Source of the DNA: Chitinophagaceae bacterium
GTDB taxonomy: Bacteria; Bacteroidota; Bacteroidia; Chitinophagales; Chitinophagaceae
NCBI GenBank assembly: GCA_017307755.1
Contig: JAFKGQ010000009.1
Coordinates: 434,001-498,000 of the forward strand
Direction: 5' to 3'
Length of the DNA stretch: 64,000 nucleotides
Under the pieces are notes generated by a model. The model had not been told where the DNA came from and made no database searches. It saw nothing but the letters and a program-made list of their open reading frames with translations. Below, piece after piece: positions 27,292-35,575 of the stretch; the stretch's first letter is position 1, and every line of letters starts with the position of its first letter. The translations under genes and the position numbers were made by a program.

Positions 27292-27754
27292 GGATGGGTT
27301 TACGCATATTTATCTGATGGCTGCTAAATCCTGCCTGCTCGTAGGCCCGGATAGCGCTTTTATTGTCATAGTAGACTTCCAATGTCATCTCCGTTATATT
27401 TCTTTCCAGCGCCCAGGCTTCCAATGCTGCAATGATCATCCGGTTGACACCCTTCCCGCGATGGGCCGGCTCGGTATACATGAAGCCGAGGTAGGCGTGT
27501 TGAGTATGGGTCAGATAATGCCGGCCTGTCTGTTCGATCCGCGCATAGCCGCATCCGATGAGCACTCTATCCAGTTCTGCTACGACCAGCTGAATATGAT
27601 CTGCCGTGATCATTACGGGAATATTATAGTATTGGACATGTCCCGCGCGTATGGTGGGGTCAAACGGTCTTTCGGCTGTAATCAATCCCTGTTCGAAATG
27701 CAGCAATACCGGAACATCTTCTAAAGTTGCTGATCTTATAATGATTTCTTCCAT
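27254..27754 (-). CDS. GNAT-family N-acetyltransferase
   Basis: A 166-residue protein with the GNAT fold, transferring an acetyl group from acetyl-CoA to an unknown amine. The acetyl-CoA binding motif is YTEPAHRGKGVNRMII (about residues 93-108), followed by the typical LEVYYDNKSAIRAYEQAGF motif B (about 123-141). The N-terminal IIIRSATLEDVPVLLHFEQ is a normal GNAT first strand and helix. It is convergent with the sigma gene, overlapping it by 38 bp, and lies 9 bp downstream of the TetR gene on the same strand, so the two may be co-transcribed. Substrate unknown. Confidence 0.9.
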   Translation of the reverse strand: MEEIIIRSATLEDVPVLLHFEQGLITAERPFDPTIRAGHVQYYNIPVMITADHIQLVVAELDRVLIGCGYARIEQTGRHYLTHTQHAYLGFMYTEPAHRGKGVNRMIIAALEAWALERNITEMTLEVYYDNKSAIRAYEQAGFSSHQINMRKPIPTHTAASVSGSG

Positions 27755-27763
27755 CGGATTAAT

Positions 27764-28348
27764 TTAAGACTTAGAAAGATAAGGAAAGAACATTGATTCC
27801 ATTTGTTTTGTAAATGCTATTGCAGCCTCTTTATCTCTTAGACGATCGGTAAGTTCATTATTAGACAGCCAAAAATCGCTCACAATAAAAATTTGTCTTA
27901 CCAGTGCGGTCCATACGGCCTCCGGGATATCTTTCCTAAATATTCCATTTCGGATCAATATGCGGAATATGGCTTTAAACTCTTTCTCCCGTCGTTGCAT
28001 TAAGCTTCTATAATGCTCCTGGATAGTTGGAATGCGGATGCCAATAGCAACAAAGTGTAAAAAGATGAAACGGTATTTGTATAGCGTTTGAAACGATTGA
28101 TAATAGAAAGAATGTAATGAATCAAGACTGATCTCTGTGGCTTGCCCCAGTCTGGATACCAATTGATCAAATTCTGTGGCGAGTTGATCCCATAAGGTGA
28201 TAATAATGTCATCTGTATGTTTAAAATGATAATGAAGATTACCGGCACTGATGCCCATGCCTGCGGCAATATGCCTGGTGGTGGCGTCTATGCCTTTTTC
28301 GTTGTACAATTTAAGGGCTGATTCCAGAATACGAGTCTTTGTATCCAT
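27764..28348 (-). CDS. TetR/AcrR-family transcriptional regulator
   Basis: A 194-residue TetR-type repressor. The helix-turn-helix is at about residues 5-50 (RILESALKLYNEKGIDATTRHIAAGMGISAGNLHYHFKHTDDII) with the family-typical H-Y-H-F signature. The C-terminal ligand domain, with TFYYQSFQTLYKYRFIFLHF-like aromatic helices (about 70-190), resembles a TetR C-terminal domain common in Bacteroidota. It is divergent from two small membrane-protein genes. The 69-bp gap holds two near-identical palindromes overlapping the predicted promoters for both directions, so it most likely represses both its own gene and the divergent genes. Confidence 0.92.
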   Translation of the reverse strand: MDTKTRILESALKLYNEKGIDATTRHIAAGMGISAGNLHYHFKHTDDIIITLWDQLATEFDQLVSRLGQATEISLDSLHSFYYQSFQTLYKYRFIFLHFVAIGIRIPTIQEHYRSLMQRREKEFKAIFRILIRNGIFRKDIPEAVWTALVRQIFIVSDFWLSNNELTDRLRDKEAAIAFTKQMESMFFPYLSKS

Positions 28349-28360
28349 AGCAGGTCAAAA

Positions 28361-28378
28361 TTAGAACTTTTGCTCTAA
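28361..28378. promoter_or_regulatory. Predicted TetR operator, copy 1
   Basis: The sequence TTAGAACTTTTGCTCTAA is a palindrome-like 18-mer; its flanks extend the arms to AAATTAGA-N8-TCTAATTT (28358-28381). It shares 15 of 18 positions with a second copy at 28390-28407. It overlaps a -7-like element of the minus-strand tetR promoter (TAATTTTG read from 28363 to 28356) and contains the TTTG -33 element (28369-28372) of the plus-strand promoter. Assignment to the adjacent TetR is inference. Confidence 0.65.
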
Positions 28379-28401
28379 TTTAAATAAAATTAGTACATTT
28401 G
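28369..28401 (+). promoter_or_regulatory. Bacteroidota-type promoter for the small membrane genes
   Basis: TTTG at 28369-28372 (-33 element), a 21-bp spacer, and TACATTTG at 28394-28401 matching the Bacteroidota primary-sigma -7 consensus TAnnTTTG. Transcription should start near 28407, about 10 nt before the ATG at 28418. Confidence 0.6.
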
Positions 28402-28407
28402 TTCTAA
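28390..28407. promoter_or_regulatory. Predicted TetR operator, copy 2
   Basis: TTAGTACATTTGTTCTAA, differing from copy 1 at three of 18 positions and spaced 29 bp from it (start to start). It fully contains the -7 element TACATTTG (28394-28401) of the plus-strand promoter, so bound repressor would block RNA polymerase. Confidence 0.65.
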
Positions 28408-28417
28408 ATTATAGGAT

Positions 28418-28606
28418 ATGGAAATCGAATCCACCAAAGGGGAAAAGCTATCCTTACTTAGAAGATTGAGAAATTCTGTTTTTCCCATAAAAGAAATAGA
28501 CCACCCAATCGTCAGACTGGGTAAAAATGTAGGTTTTGTAGCCTTTATCATTTTAATTGTATGCGTATCCTTTGGTATTATGATAGGTATCTCGCTGGCG
28601 CTTTAG
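28418..28606 (+). CDS. Small single-pass membrane protein (62 aa), unknown
   Basis: A 62-residue protein with a basic, polar N-terminal half (KLSLLRRLRNSVFPIKEIDH) and a single hydrophobic helix at about residues 39-62 (VGFVAFIILIVCVSFGIMIG). I recognise no family. It is supported as a gene by its position 10 nt downstream of a well-formed promoter, the divergent TetR with its operators, and the clear membrane topology. Its last 46 bp overlap the start of the next reading frame, suggesting translational coupling. With the N-terminus cytoplasmic (positive-inside), the C-terminus would be periplasmic. It may be a partner subunit of the next protein. Confidence 0.6.
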   Translation: MEIESTKGEKLSLLRRLRNSVFPIKEIDHPIVRLGKNVGFVAFIILIVCVSFGIMIGISLAL

Positions 28607-28965
28607 GGGCTGTGTTTGACCGGCTCTTTACGATTTACTGTGGGTGCTGGCTGATGATACATACAGGCAGATGGTCACACAGGCCCGTCCCATTTTTGAA
28701 TAACTGGCTTACTGACTTTGTTTTTGTACCTGTGATTGCGCACGTCGCGCTCGTACTTACCCGGCAATACATTGTACGTAATGCTACATACCGTTATCCC
28801 CTAAGCTATTTATTATTCGCGGCCTTATATGTTTCGTTTATATATGAATGGGTTTTTCCGTATTACCACTTTCATACTGTAGGGGACCCCTTTGATGTAA
28901 TAGCCTATTTTTCAGGAAGTATATTTTATTTTTTTGTACATCAAAGATCACGGATTCTCCGGTAG
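28561..28965 (+). CDS. Small multi-pass membrane protein, resembles 'magnesium citrate secondary transporter' family
   Basis: A 134-residue protein with three to four hydrophobic segments (about 10-33, 46-66, 77-95 and 108-126). The blocks NNWLTDFVFVPVIAH, RYPLSYLLFAALYVSFIYEWVFPYY and DPFDVIAYFSGSIFYFF recall a short Bacteroidota family often labelled 'magnesium citrate secondary transporter'; that label is from memory and its biochemical basis is weak. The ATG at 28561 overlaps the preceding small gene by 46 bp in another frame. A later start cannot be excluded. The 3' end overlaps the convergent GH92 gene by 18 bp. Likely controlled by the divergent TetR regulator. Confidence 0.6.
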   Translation: MRILWYYDRYLAGALGAVFDRLFTIYCGCWLMIHTGRWSHRPVPFLNNWLTDFVFVPVIAHVALVLTRQYIVRNATYRYPLSYLLFAALYVSFIYEWVFPYYHFHTVGDPFDVIAYFSGSIFYFFVHQRSRILR

Positions 28966-31900
28966 ATGCGACATCAACCGGTGGATATCGGCCGGCTGCA
29001 AAGCCTTACCGAAGATCATCACATCATCGATATATCCCTTGAAAATCCTCGTCGGATCCCCATCATTCCGCCCGATGCTCCAGGGGTGATTCGAATAATC
29101 CGTCAACCCCGTCTCCCCATTAGGGTCACGCGGCTCCATCCGTTTGACTGCCGACAGATGCCCGTCGATATATAACTCTTCGATATCGCCGCGTGTCACA
29201 CCGGCAATATGATGCCAGTGCCGGTTCCAGTTTGCCGGGACCGGCGCAAAGGCTTCGTGCCCTTCCCAGCCGGCCGAGTAAAAATTCACGATCGTATTGC
29301 TTGCCTTTAATTGCAGCGTATGCCAGTCGCCCCTGCAAAGAATATCCGAAAAATTCTCTTCCTCCATCGGATAGACCCAGGCCATCATCGTCATTCCCTC
29401 ATTCTGAACCAACGTGTCCAGCGACGGTCCCGGCTTTAGTTCAATATAGCAGCCATGTGGCGCATCCAACTGTACTGCCTTTCCAAACAGACCATTCACC
29501 CATCGTGGCGTTCCGTGTATAAGCCCGTCATTGCCTTTTCCCGACTGGTCGCTCGCGTGATGTTCAAAATCAAGCACCACTAATGCACAGAGTTTTCTCA
29601 ACATCGCAGTATCAAAAGGAGGCAACGGTCGATCATCAATCAGCCGAACCGTGACCGACGGCAATTCATTCACGCCAATAGTCGACAGCGGCTGCAAAGC
29701 CCGCCCCGCTACTATAAACACGGCCTTCTTTTCCTGCCCCGACGGAACAAACACCGTCCGGCTATCTATCGTTAGACCATCCACAATCAGCCTTACCTGC
29801 GCAGACCCGCCGCGGCTCCCCCGATTACGGACCATTACACTTACCGGCATACTATCCTGAGGCCGCACGATATGCGGCAATGGAATTGACAGATCGGAGT
29901 ACGAAAAGACCGGCGCTTTTGGGGCTATGGTAAACGTAAGCGGAAAGCCTGACCGACCCAGCGTAATTCGGTGCGCCCCGGCCTGATAAAGAGTAACTGG
30001 AATAGACACCCGCTGAGTCCGACCCGCCTCGATAAGCACCGAACGGCTGCCGTATAGCCGACCATCTATAAAAATATCCAGTCGAACGCTGCCCGCCGCA
30101 GAGCCGTCATTGCTCATCAGACAAGACCATTCGACCGAATCACCTGCCGACGCATTCGTCGCGGATAGCGATGGCCTTCCGGTGGTCTTCGACAATCCCG
30201 CAAGTCTAAACTCCGGCCCTCCCATCGTCAGCGATGGCGGTGCATCTTTATCGGCGATACCCCAATGTTTATTCGGCTTTACTCCCATTTCCAATGTCAG
30301 CGTTCCCCCGGCGAGAATGTCTTTATGCGTAATCCAGGGCCGCCCATAAGCCCGCCCATTCAGCCTCGCCGCACGTATATACCGGCGCTTCGCCGAGCTC
30401 CCCGGTGCACGTATTGTAAATTTTTTTCCATTCGGCAAATGCAGAATGCAAGTCTCAAAAACCGGGCTGCCAAGTTCATACAATGGCTCCCCCGGTGTAA
30501 CGGGATAAAATCCCATCGCGCTAAATATATACCAGCTCGACAAAGCGCCGAGATCATCATTCCCCGGAAGCCCGCCGGGCACGGCGGCATAGGAGTTTTC
30601 AGTAATCATTCTCGCATATTCCTGTGTCTTCCACGGCCTCCCCACAAAATCGAAAAGATAGGCATAATGCGATGGCGGTTCATTGTCATGAACATAATGC
30701 CCCTTGTCAAAGCATTCCTCCAACTTTCCGGAAAAGCGTTCAGGTCCTCCCATCAGATTCACCAAACCCCGTACATCATGCGGAACATACCAGCTATAAG
30801 TCCACGCTGTTCCCTCGCAATAGCCTCCATCAGTAAAATCACCGTTTCCCTTCACCGCCTGCATAAACCCTGTCCCGGGGTCATAAAGACGCTGGTATGA
30901 AAAAGCCCTCTGAAATAATGTATCGACATCACCATCCGCTTCTGCAACAGCTTTTAGAAATTTAGCCCCAGCCCAACAGTTATAAGCAAATTCCAGCGTC
31001 TGGGAAACACTATTCACCTGTTCGGCAGGTACATAACCCAACTGGTGGAAAAGCCCCATATCCCGCCGTGCATACGGCGCTGTCATCAGACTCTTCCGGA
31101 TCGCCATGGCAGCCTTGTCGACACTGAAATTTCGTACACCTTTCATATAGGCATCGAGAATCAGCTCCACATTGTGATTCCCCAGCATGTTGCCTGTCGG
31201 CAGCCACCCTGTCTGATCATAAGCCGAAAGCGTCGAAGCGATCACTTCCCCCTCCGCATCCGGGTTCAGCAAAACATTTAGCGGATGCTCGCTGCGATAC
31301 GTATCCCAGGGATAGGTCGGGGTATAGCGGCGTGGTGACACACCCGCATCGGATACGATCGACGGCATAAAACAACTATGATAAAACGCCGTGTAAAAGA
31401 TCTTCCGATGTGTCGCATCGCCACCCTGTATCTCGATATGCGACAAGACGGTATTCCAATTATCCCGGCCCTCCCGGCTGTATCGCTTGAAATCCCCATC
31501 CGGCATTTCCGTCGCCAGATTATTCGTCGCGGCAGCCACAGACCTGGTAGAAAACCCCGTTCTTATATCAACAGCATCCCCAGAGCCGGTGCGATAGTCC
31601 AGCCGGACGCCGCCACCATCGATCAAAACAGCATGAAAAGCCTTACCGGATAACAGAAAAAAATAGCTGCCATTACAATACCCCGTCAGAGAAGTATCGG
31701 ATAGAACCGTCACCCGACTAACATCACTCAACAGTATATGTGCATCATCGGAGCGAGGGAATGTCATTCGTGCAAATCCCGCATGAATAGTGGCCGCAAA
31801 AGCGGCATGGATCCCGTAATCAGAGAGATCAACCTCATATCGCCAGGGATGACTCTCCTCCCGGCTATGAGAAAAAGCAGAAGGCGAAGCCCCCGATCCC

Positions 31901-32196
31901 ACATAAGGAATAACCAGGAAGCGTCCGTTAGAACTCCACCCGCTGCCATGATCCAGATAACTGAACCCGCGTATATGCGTGTCAGTATAATGGTAACCGT
32001 CAGGTGTTATCTGCACCATCCCATGCGGCGCCAGCACACCGGGAAAACAAGCCCCATTCGACTCCCAGACCGTCGGCCGCACCGATTTGGCCGTGCCGAT
32101 CAACGGATCGACTTCATCCGCCGGCCCGCACCGGCCGGTAAATCCCCGCAGCAATAAAATCATTAAAGTCAGCAGACGGCAGGTGGAATACTTCAT
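28948..32196 (-). CDS. GH92-family glycosidase (alpha-mannosidase type) with C-terminal LamG-like domain
   Basis: A 1082-residue secreted enzyme. The start is placed at 32196 because MKYSTCRLLTLMILLL begins a signal peptide; the open frame extends to 32295 without one. The GH92 catalytic region spans about residues 28-660, with VDPLIGTAKS near the start, FPGVLAPHGMVQITPD, EGTAWTYSWYVPHDVRGL, DNEPPSHYAYLF, and the family hallmark GGLPGNDDLGALSSWYIFSA carrying the calcium-linked acidic pair (Asp547/Asp548). GH92 enzymes remove terminal alpha-mannose by inversion. A CARDB/Ig-like region (about 680-860) and a LamG/concanavalin-like domain (about 875-1075, VLDFEHHASDQSGKGNDG...YIDDVMIFGKAL) are appended, making it longer than the usual 700-760 residues. 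It is divergent from susC across LacI-type operators. Confidence 0.92.
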   Translation of the reverse strand: MKYSTCRLLTLMILLLRGFTGRCGPADEVDPLIGTAKSVRPTVWESNGACFPGVLAPHGMVQITPDGYHYTDTHIRGFSYLDHGSGWSSNGRFLVIPYVGSGASPSAFSHSREESHPWRYEVDLSDYGIHAAFAATIHAGFARMTFPRSDDAHILLSDVSRVTVLSDTSLTGYCNGSYFFLLSGKAFHAVLIDGGGVRLDYRTGSGDAVDIRTGFSTRSVAAATNNLATEMPDGDFKRYSREGRDNWNTVLSHIEIQGGDATHRKIFYTAFYHSCFMPSIVSDAGVSPRRYTPTYPWDTYRSEHPLNVLLNPDAEGEVIASTLSAYDQTGWLPTGNMLGNHNVELILDAYMKGVRNFSVDKAAMAIRKSLMTAPYARRDMGLFHQLGYVPAEQVNSVSQTLEFAYNCWAGAKFLKAVAEADGDVDTLFQRAFSYQRLYDPGTGFMQAVKGNGDFTDGGYCEGTAWTYSWYVPHDVRGLVNLMGGPERFSGKLEECFDKGHYVHDNEPPSHYAYLFDFVGRPWKTQEYARMITENSYAAVPGGLPGNDDLGALSSWYIFSAMGFYPVTPGEPLYELGSPVFETCILHLPNGKKFTIRAPGSSAKRRYIRAARLNGRAYGRPWITHKDILAGGTLTLEMGVKPNKHWGIADKDAPPSLTMGGPEFRLAGLSKTTGRPSLSATNASAGDSVEWSCLMSNDGSAAGSVRLDIFIDGRLYGSRSVLIEAGRTQRVSIPVTLYQAGAHRITLGRSGFPLTFTIAPKAPVFSYSDLSIPLPHIVRPQDSMPVSVMVRNRGSRGGSAQVRLIVDGLTIDSRTVFVPSGQEKKAVFIVAGRALQPLSTIGVNELPSVTVRLIDDRPLPPFDTAMLRKLCALVVLDFEHHASDQSGKGNDGLIHGTPRWVNGLFGKAVQLDAPHGCYIELKPGPSLDTLVQNEGMTMMAWVYPMEEENFSDILCRGDWHTLQLKASNTIVNFYSAGWEGHEAFAPVPANWNRHWHHIAGVTRGDIEELYIDGHLSAVKRMEPRDPNGETGLTDYSNHPWSIGRNDGDPTRIFKGYIDDVMIFGKALQPADIHRLMSHLPENP

Positions 32197-32280
32197 ACGG
32201 CTGTTTGTCGCCGCCAAGGTAAGGATTAATCCATTCCACGGCAGCGTAGCTGCAGCGAACCGCCGGCTGAAGCATAAAAT

Positions 32281-32294
32281 TGCAAACGCTTGCA
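32281..32294. promoter_or_regulatory. LacI-family operator, site 1
   Basis: TGCAAACGCTTGCA is a near-perfect palindrome centred on CG with a single mismatched pair, matching the general LacI/GalR-family half-site pattern TGnAAnCG. It lies 85 bp upstream of the GH92 start codon. The LacI regulator at 47909-48931 is the only LacI family protein in the window and is the candidate binder. Confidence 0.6.
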
Positions 32295-32327
32295 CAAAAA
32301 AACGCGGTCCAAAAATCCAAATTCAGT

Positions 32328-32337
32328 CAAACGTTTG
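32328..32337. promoter_or_regulatory. LacI-family operator, site 2
   Basis: CAAACGTTTG is a perfect 10-bp palindrome centred on CG; its right flank continues CG as in site 1's half-site. It lies 34 bp beyond site 1, so the two sites are spaced for cooperative binding or looping by a LacI-type dimer or tetramer. Confidence 0.6.
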
Positions 32338-32495
32338 CGTAAAACTATGTCAAATTATAAAAGATTGTCCTTTAGTTGTTTAAACATTGAAAATGGCAAT
32401 CATTCCGTCATGAAAACATTAAGTTAACAAACCGGACCCTGGGAGAAGCTATAATTTTAAGCCTCCAAAAATGCTTGCTTATGGTCAATATTGAT

Positions 32496-35400
32496 ATGAA
32501 GGCGAAAGCCCTGCTTAGCTTCTTCTTTTTATTTCTTCTCCACCAAAGTTTCGCGCAGGTAAAGACCATTACAGGAAAGGTCATCGATGAAAAAGGCAAC
32601 CCGGTCGCCGGCGCTTCTGTGATTGTCAAAGGCTCCACCTCCAACGGAACCTCCACCGATGCCACCGGACATTTCTCACTTCAAGTCCCTGCCGGAGCAA
32701 AACAACTCCAGATCTCGAGTGTCGGCTTTGCAGCCCTGACCTTCCCGATAGGCAATGGGAAAGACCTGTCGATCAGCCTGACGGCGGAAGGTGCGGCTCT
32801 CAATGATGTGGTAGTGGTTGGCTACGGAACCGCGCGCAGGAAAGATGTGACAGGTTCGATCTCCAGTATCTCGGCCAAGGATTTCAACCAGGGCAATATC
32901 ACCACACCGATGGATCAGGTGCAGGGCAAAGTGCCGGGCCTTGTCGTAACCACGCCTGACGGCGACCCCAACAGCAACCCTCTCATCCGTCTGAGAGGCC
33001 AGACCTCCCTGCTGGGCACGCAAACGCCCCTCCTTGTTGTAGATGGCGTCATCCTTGACAACTATGAGCTGCTGAGTTCCATTCCTCCGGCGGATATCGT
33101 CACTTTCGACTTCCTGAAAGACGCTTCTGCCGCCGCCATCTATGGGTCCCGCGGCGCCAACGGCGTTGTCCTGATCACTACCAGACAGGGACGCAGCGGC
33201 AATTTCCAGATCGACTATAACGGGTCGGTATCCACCTCCAAAGACGCTAAATACTACGATATCTTCCGTGATGCGCCCAGCTTTCTCAAAGCGGCCGCCA
33301 CCATCCCCGGCACCGATACCGCCGGACTCAACCAGGGTGGTAACACGGACTGGCAAAAAGCCATCACCCAGACCGGCTACAGCCAGACGCATAACCTTGG
33401 TATTTCGGGAGGCAGCAATAATTTTACCTATCGCGGGTCGCTTTATTACCAGAATACGCAAGGCATTGTCATCAATACCGGCAGACAGCAACTGGGACTA
33501 AGACTTACTGCGAATCAGAAAGCATTCAACGGTAAGCTCGATATCCAGTATAATATCGTCAATACCGAAACCCAGCATCAGCATATCAATGCCAATATCT
33601 TCTACTGGGCCTATAACATTCCGCCGACCGTCCCGCTGTACAGCCACGGCGACACGTTGACGCCGCTGAACAATTACAATTATCTCAATCCCGTCTGGCT
33701 GCAAAAGAATGAATTGTGGAAATCCACCGATAATCTGAAACAAAATTCGGCCACCGCAAATTACGAGATCATCAAAGGCCTCAAAGCCGGCGTCACAGCG
33801 GCCATGAGCAGATTGAACAGCCAGTACGATTATTACCAGCCGGTGATACCCGGCCTGGGCGGGCTCAACCAGGCTGTCAAGTATAGCTCGAATTTCAACT
33901 CCAATCGGGGAGACTTGCACCTGAATTATCTGGGCAGCTTTGGTAAACACAATATCTCAGCCACCGGCGTATACGAATACAATTATTACGAGGACGATTA
34001 TTATTCCGCATCGGGCGAAGGATTCCAGGTCGACGTGTTACAAAATAATTCGCTGGGGGCAGGCAACAGCGCCCTGAATATCATCCAGTCCTATAAGGAA
34101 GAATACAAACTGATCTCTTTTCTCGCCAGGGCGGCCTACAATTATGATAACCGTTATTACCTGACGGCCAGTCTCCGCCGCGACGGATCTTCCAAATTCG
34201 GCTCGGATCACGCCTGGGGTCAATTCCCTTCCTTCTCCGCAGCATGGCGTATCAGCCAGGAGCAATGGGCGAAAGATATCTCCTGGATCGATGAACTGAA
34301 ACTCCAGGTCGGCTATGGGATCACCGGTAACTCGGATCCCATCGGCGCCTATAATACCCAAACCTTGCTGACAAATTCAAATCCCAACGGTTACAGCAAT
34401 GTCTATAACCCTGTCACGGGCCAGTATCCCGCAGGCGTATTCCCTTATCAGAACCCCAACAAGGACCTTCGCTGGGAAGAAAAGATCGGCCGCAATATCG
34501 GTGTCGAATTCAGCTTTCTCAAAAGCCGGGTAACGGGTACGCTCTCTTATTTTAACGACAAAACCAAAAACCTGCTCTACACCTACAACGTACAGCCCAT
34601 TCCACCCATCGTCTATGGAAGTATCCTCGCGAATGTGGGGGATATGACCAATAAAGGCGCAGAGCTCGGTCTGAATGTCGCGATCATCAGGGACAAGGAT
34701 ATCGAATGGAACTTTGGCGGACAGATCAGCATTGTTCGTACAAAGGTCACCAGTCTCCACGGTTCGATCCAGGGCATCCCGGTGGCCACCGATCATATCC
34801 AGCTCACGGCTGCCGGCGGTCAGGGCCTCAGCTTCAACCCGCTGACTTTCCTCCAGGTAGGCTATTATCCCGGTGTATTCTATCTGCCGCATTTTGTAGG
34901 CATCGATCAGAACGGCAATCAGCTTCTGGATTCGGCAGGGGTCGCCAAAGTAGGTATCGGCGGCAACCCGACTTACTACTATACGGATCCTTCCCCCAAA
35001 TTTACTTATGGTTTCAATACCTCTGTGAGATATCAGAATTTCTCGTTCAGTATCGCCTTCACCGGCAACTACGGACAAAAAGTGTATGACAATGCCCGTC
35101 TGAATATGGCGAATTATGGCCGCTTCCCCGGCCTCAACAGTCTGAAAGAGCTCTTTACCAATGGACTCAAGGATGCCCCCACGACCAGCGATTACTGGCT
35201 AGAAAAAGCTTCCTATCTCCGCTGTCAGAACGCGACCATCAGCTATACATTCCCGAAACTGACGGATGTGATCTCCGGATTCCGTATATATGTGACAGGC
35301 AGCAATCTCTTTGTCATCACGCCCTACAAAGGACTTGATCCAGAGATCTCGCCCTATGGCGCTAGTGTTGGAGGCTATGCCACGGCCAACGGCAGCAAGG

Positions 35401-35558
35401 CCAATGTCGCCCGGCTGGCTACCAATCTGAGCAGCAATTATGGCGGTCTTGGCGGCGCCGGTTCCGGCCAGGGCTATCTGGATAATAACTATGCCGGGAA
35501 TGGTTTTTATCCCCGCGCACGCACCTTCACAGTTGGCGTATCCATCACCGTTAAATAA
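32496..35558 (+). CDS. SusC/RagA-family TonB-dependent transporter (no STN)
   Basis: A 1020-residue outer-membrane glycan importer. ATG 32496 is chosen over 32475 because it begins the signal peptide MKAKALLSFFFLFLLHQSFAQ. A carboxypeptidase-regulatory-like domain is at about 24-100 (TITGKVIDEKGNPVAGASVIV), then LNDVVVVGYGTARRKDVTGS and the plug with SAAAIYGSRGANGVVLITTRQG, then a barrel ending TFTVGVSITVK. There is no STN domain, so unlike the other two SusC proteins in the window it is not expected to signal to a FecR. Control is more likely through the upstream LacI-type operators. SusD follows 17 bp downstream; the neighbourhood (GH92, GH29, GH97) points to a fucose/galactose/mannose-containing glycan substrate. 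Confidence 0.95.
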   Translation: MKAKALLSFFFLFLLHQSFAQVKTITGKVIDEKGNPVAGASVIVKGSTSNGTSTDATGHFSLQVPAGAKQLQISSVGFAALTFPIGNGKDLSISLTAEGAALNDVVVVGYGTARRKDVTGSISSISAKDFNQGNITTPMDQVQGKVPGLVVTTPDGDPNSNPLIRLRGQTSLLGTQTPLLVVDGVILDNYELLSSIPPADIVTFDFLKDASAAAIYGSRGANGVVLITTRQGRSGNFQIDYNGSVSTSKDAKYYDIFRDAPSFLKAAATIPGTDTAGLNQGGNTDWQKAITQTGYSQTHNLGISGGSNNFTYRGSLYYQNTQGIVINTGRQQLGLRLTANQKAFNGKLDIQYNIVNTETQHQHINANIFYWAYNIPPTVPLYSHGDTLTPLNNYNYLNPVWLQKNELWKSTDNLKQNSATANYEIIKGLKAGVTAAMSRLNSQYDYYQPVIPGLGGLNQAVKYSSNFNSNRGDLHLNYLGSFGKHNISATGVYEYNYYEDDYYSASGEGFQVDVLQNNSLGAGNSALNIIQSYKEEYKLISFLARAAYNYDNRYYLTASLRRDGSSKFGSDHAWGQFPSFSAAWRISQEQWAKDISWIDELKLQVGYGITGNSDPIGAYNTQTLLTNSNPNGYSNVYNPVTGQYPAGVFPYQNPNKDLRWEEKIGRNIGVEFSFLKSRVTGTLSYFNDKTKNLLYTYNVQPIPPIVYGSILANVGDMTNKGAELGLNVAIIRDKDIEWNFGGQISIVRTKVTSLHGSIQGIPVATDHIQLTAAGGQGLSFNPLTFLQVGYYPGVFYLPHFVGIDQNGNQLLDSAGVAKVGIGGNPTYYYTDPSPKFTYGFNTSVRYQNFSFSIAFTGNYGQKVYDNARLNMANYGRFPGLNSLKELFTNGLKDAPTTSDYWLEKASYLRCQNATISYTFPKLTDVISGFRIYVTGSNLFVITPYKGLDPEISPYGASVGGYATANGSKANVARLATNLSSNYGGLGGAGSGQGYLDNNYAGNGFYPRARTFTVGVSITVK

Positions 35559-35575
35559 GATCAGGCAATCAAAAA

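Larger units (their letters stand above)
32197..32495. promoter_or_regulatory. Divergent control region between GH92 and susC
   Basis: This 299-bp intergenic stretch serves both the minus-strand GH92 gene and the plus-strand susC gene. It contains two LacI-type palindromes (listed separately) nearer the GH92 side. Weak -7-like matches are TACCTTGG on the minus strand (32221 to 32214) and TAATTTTA on the plus strand (32452-32459), each one mismatch from TAnnTTTG and without a convincing -33 element. No reading frame in it looks coding. Confidence 0.5.
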
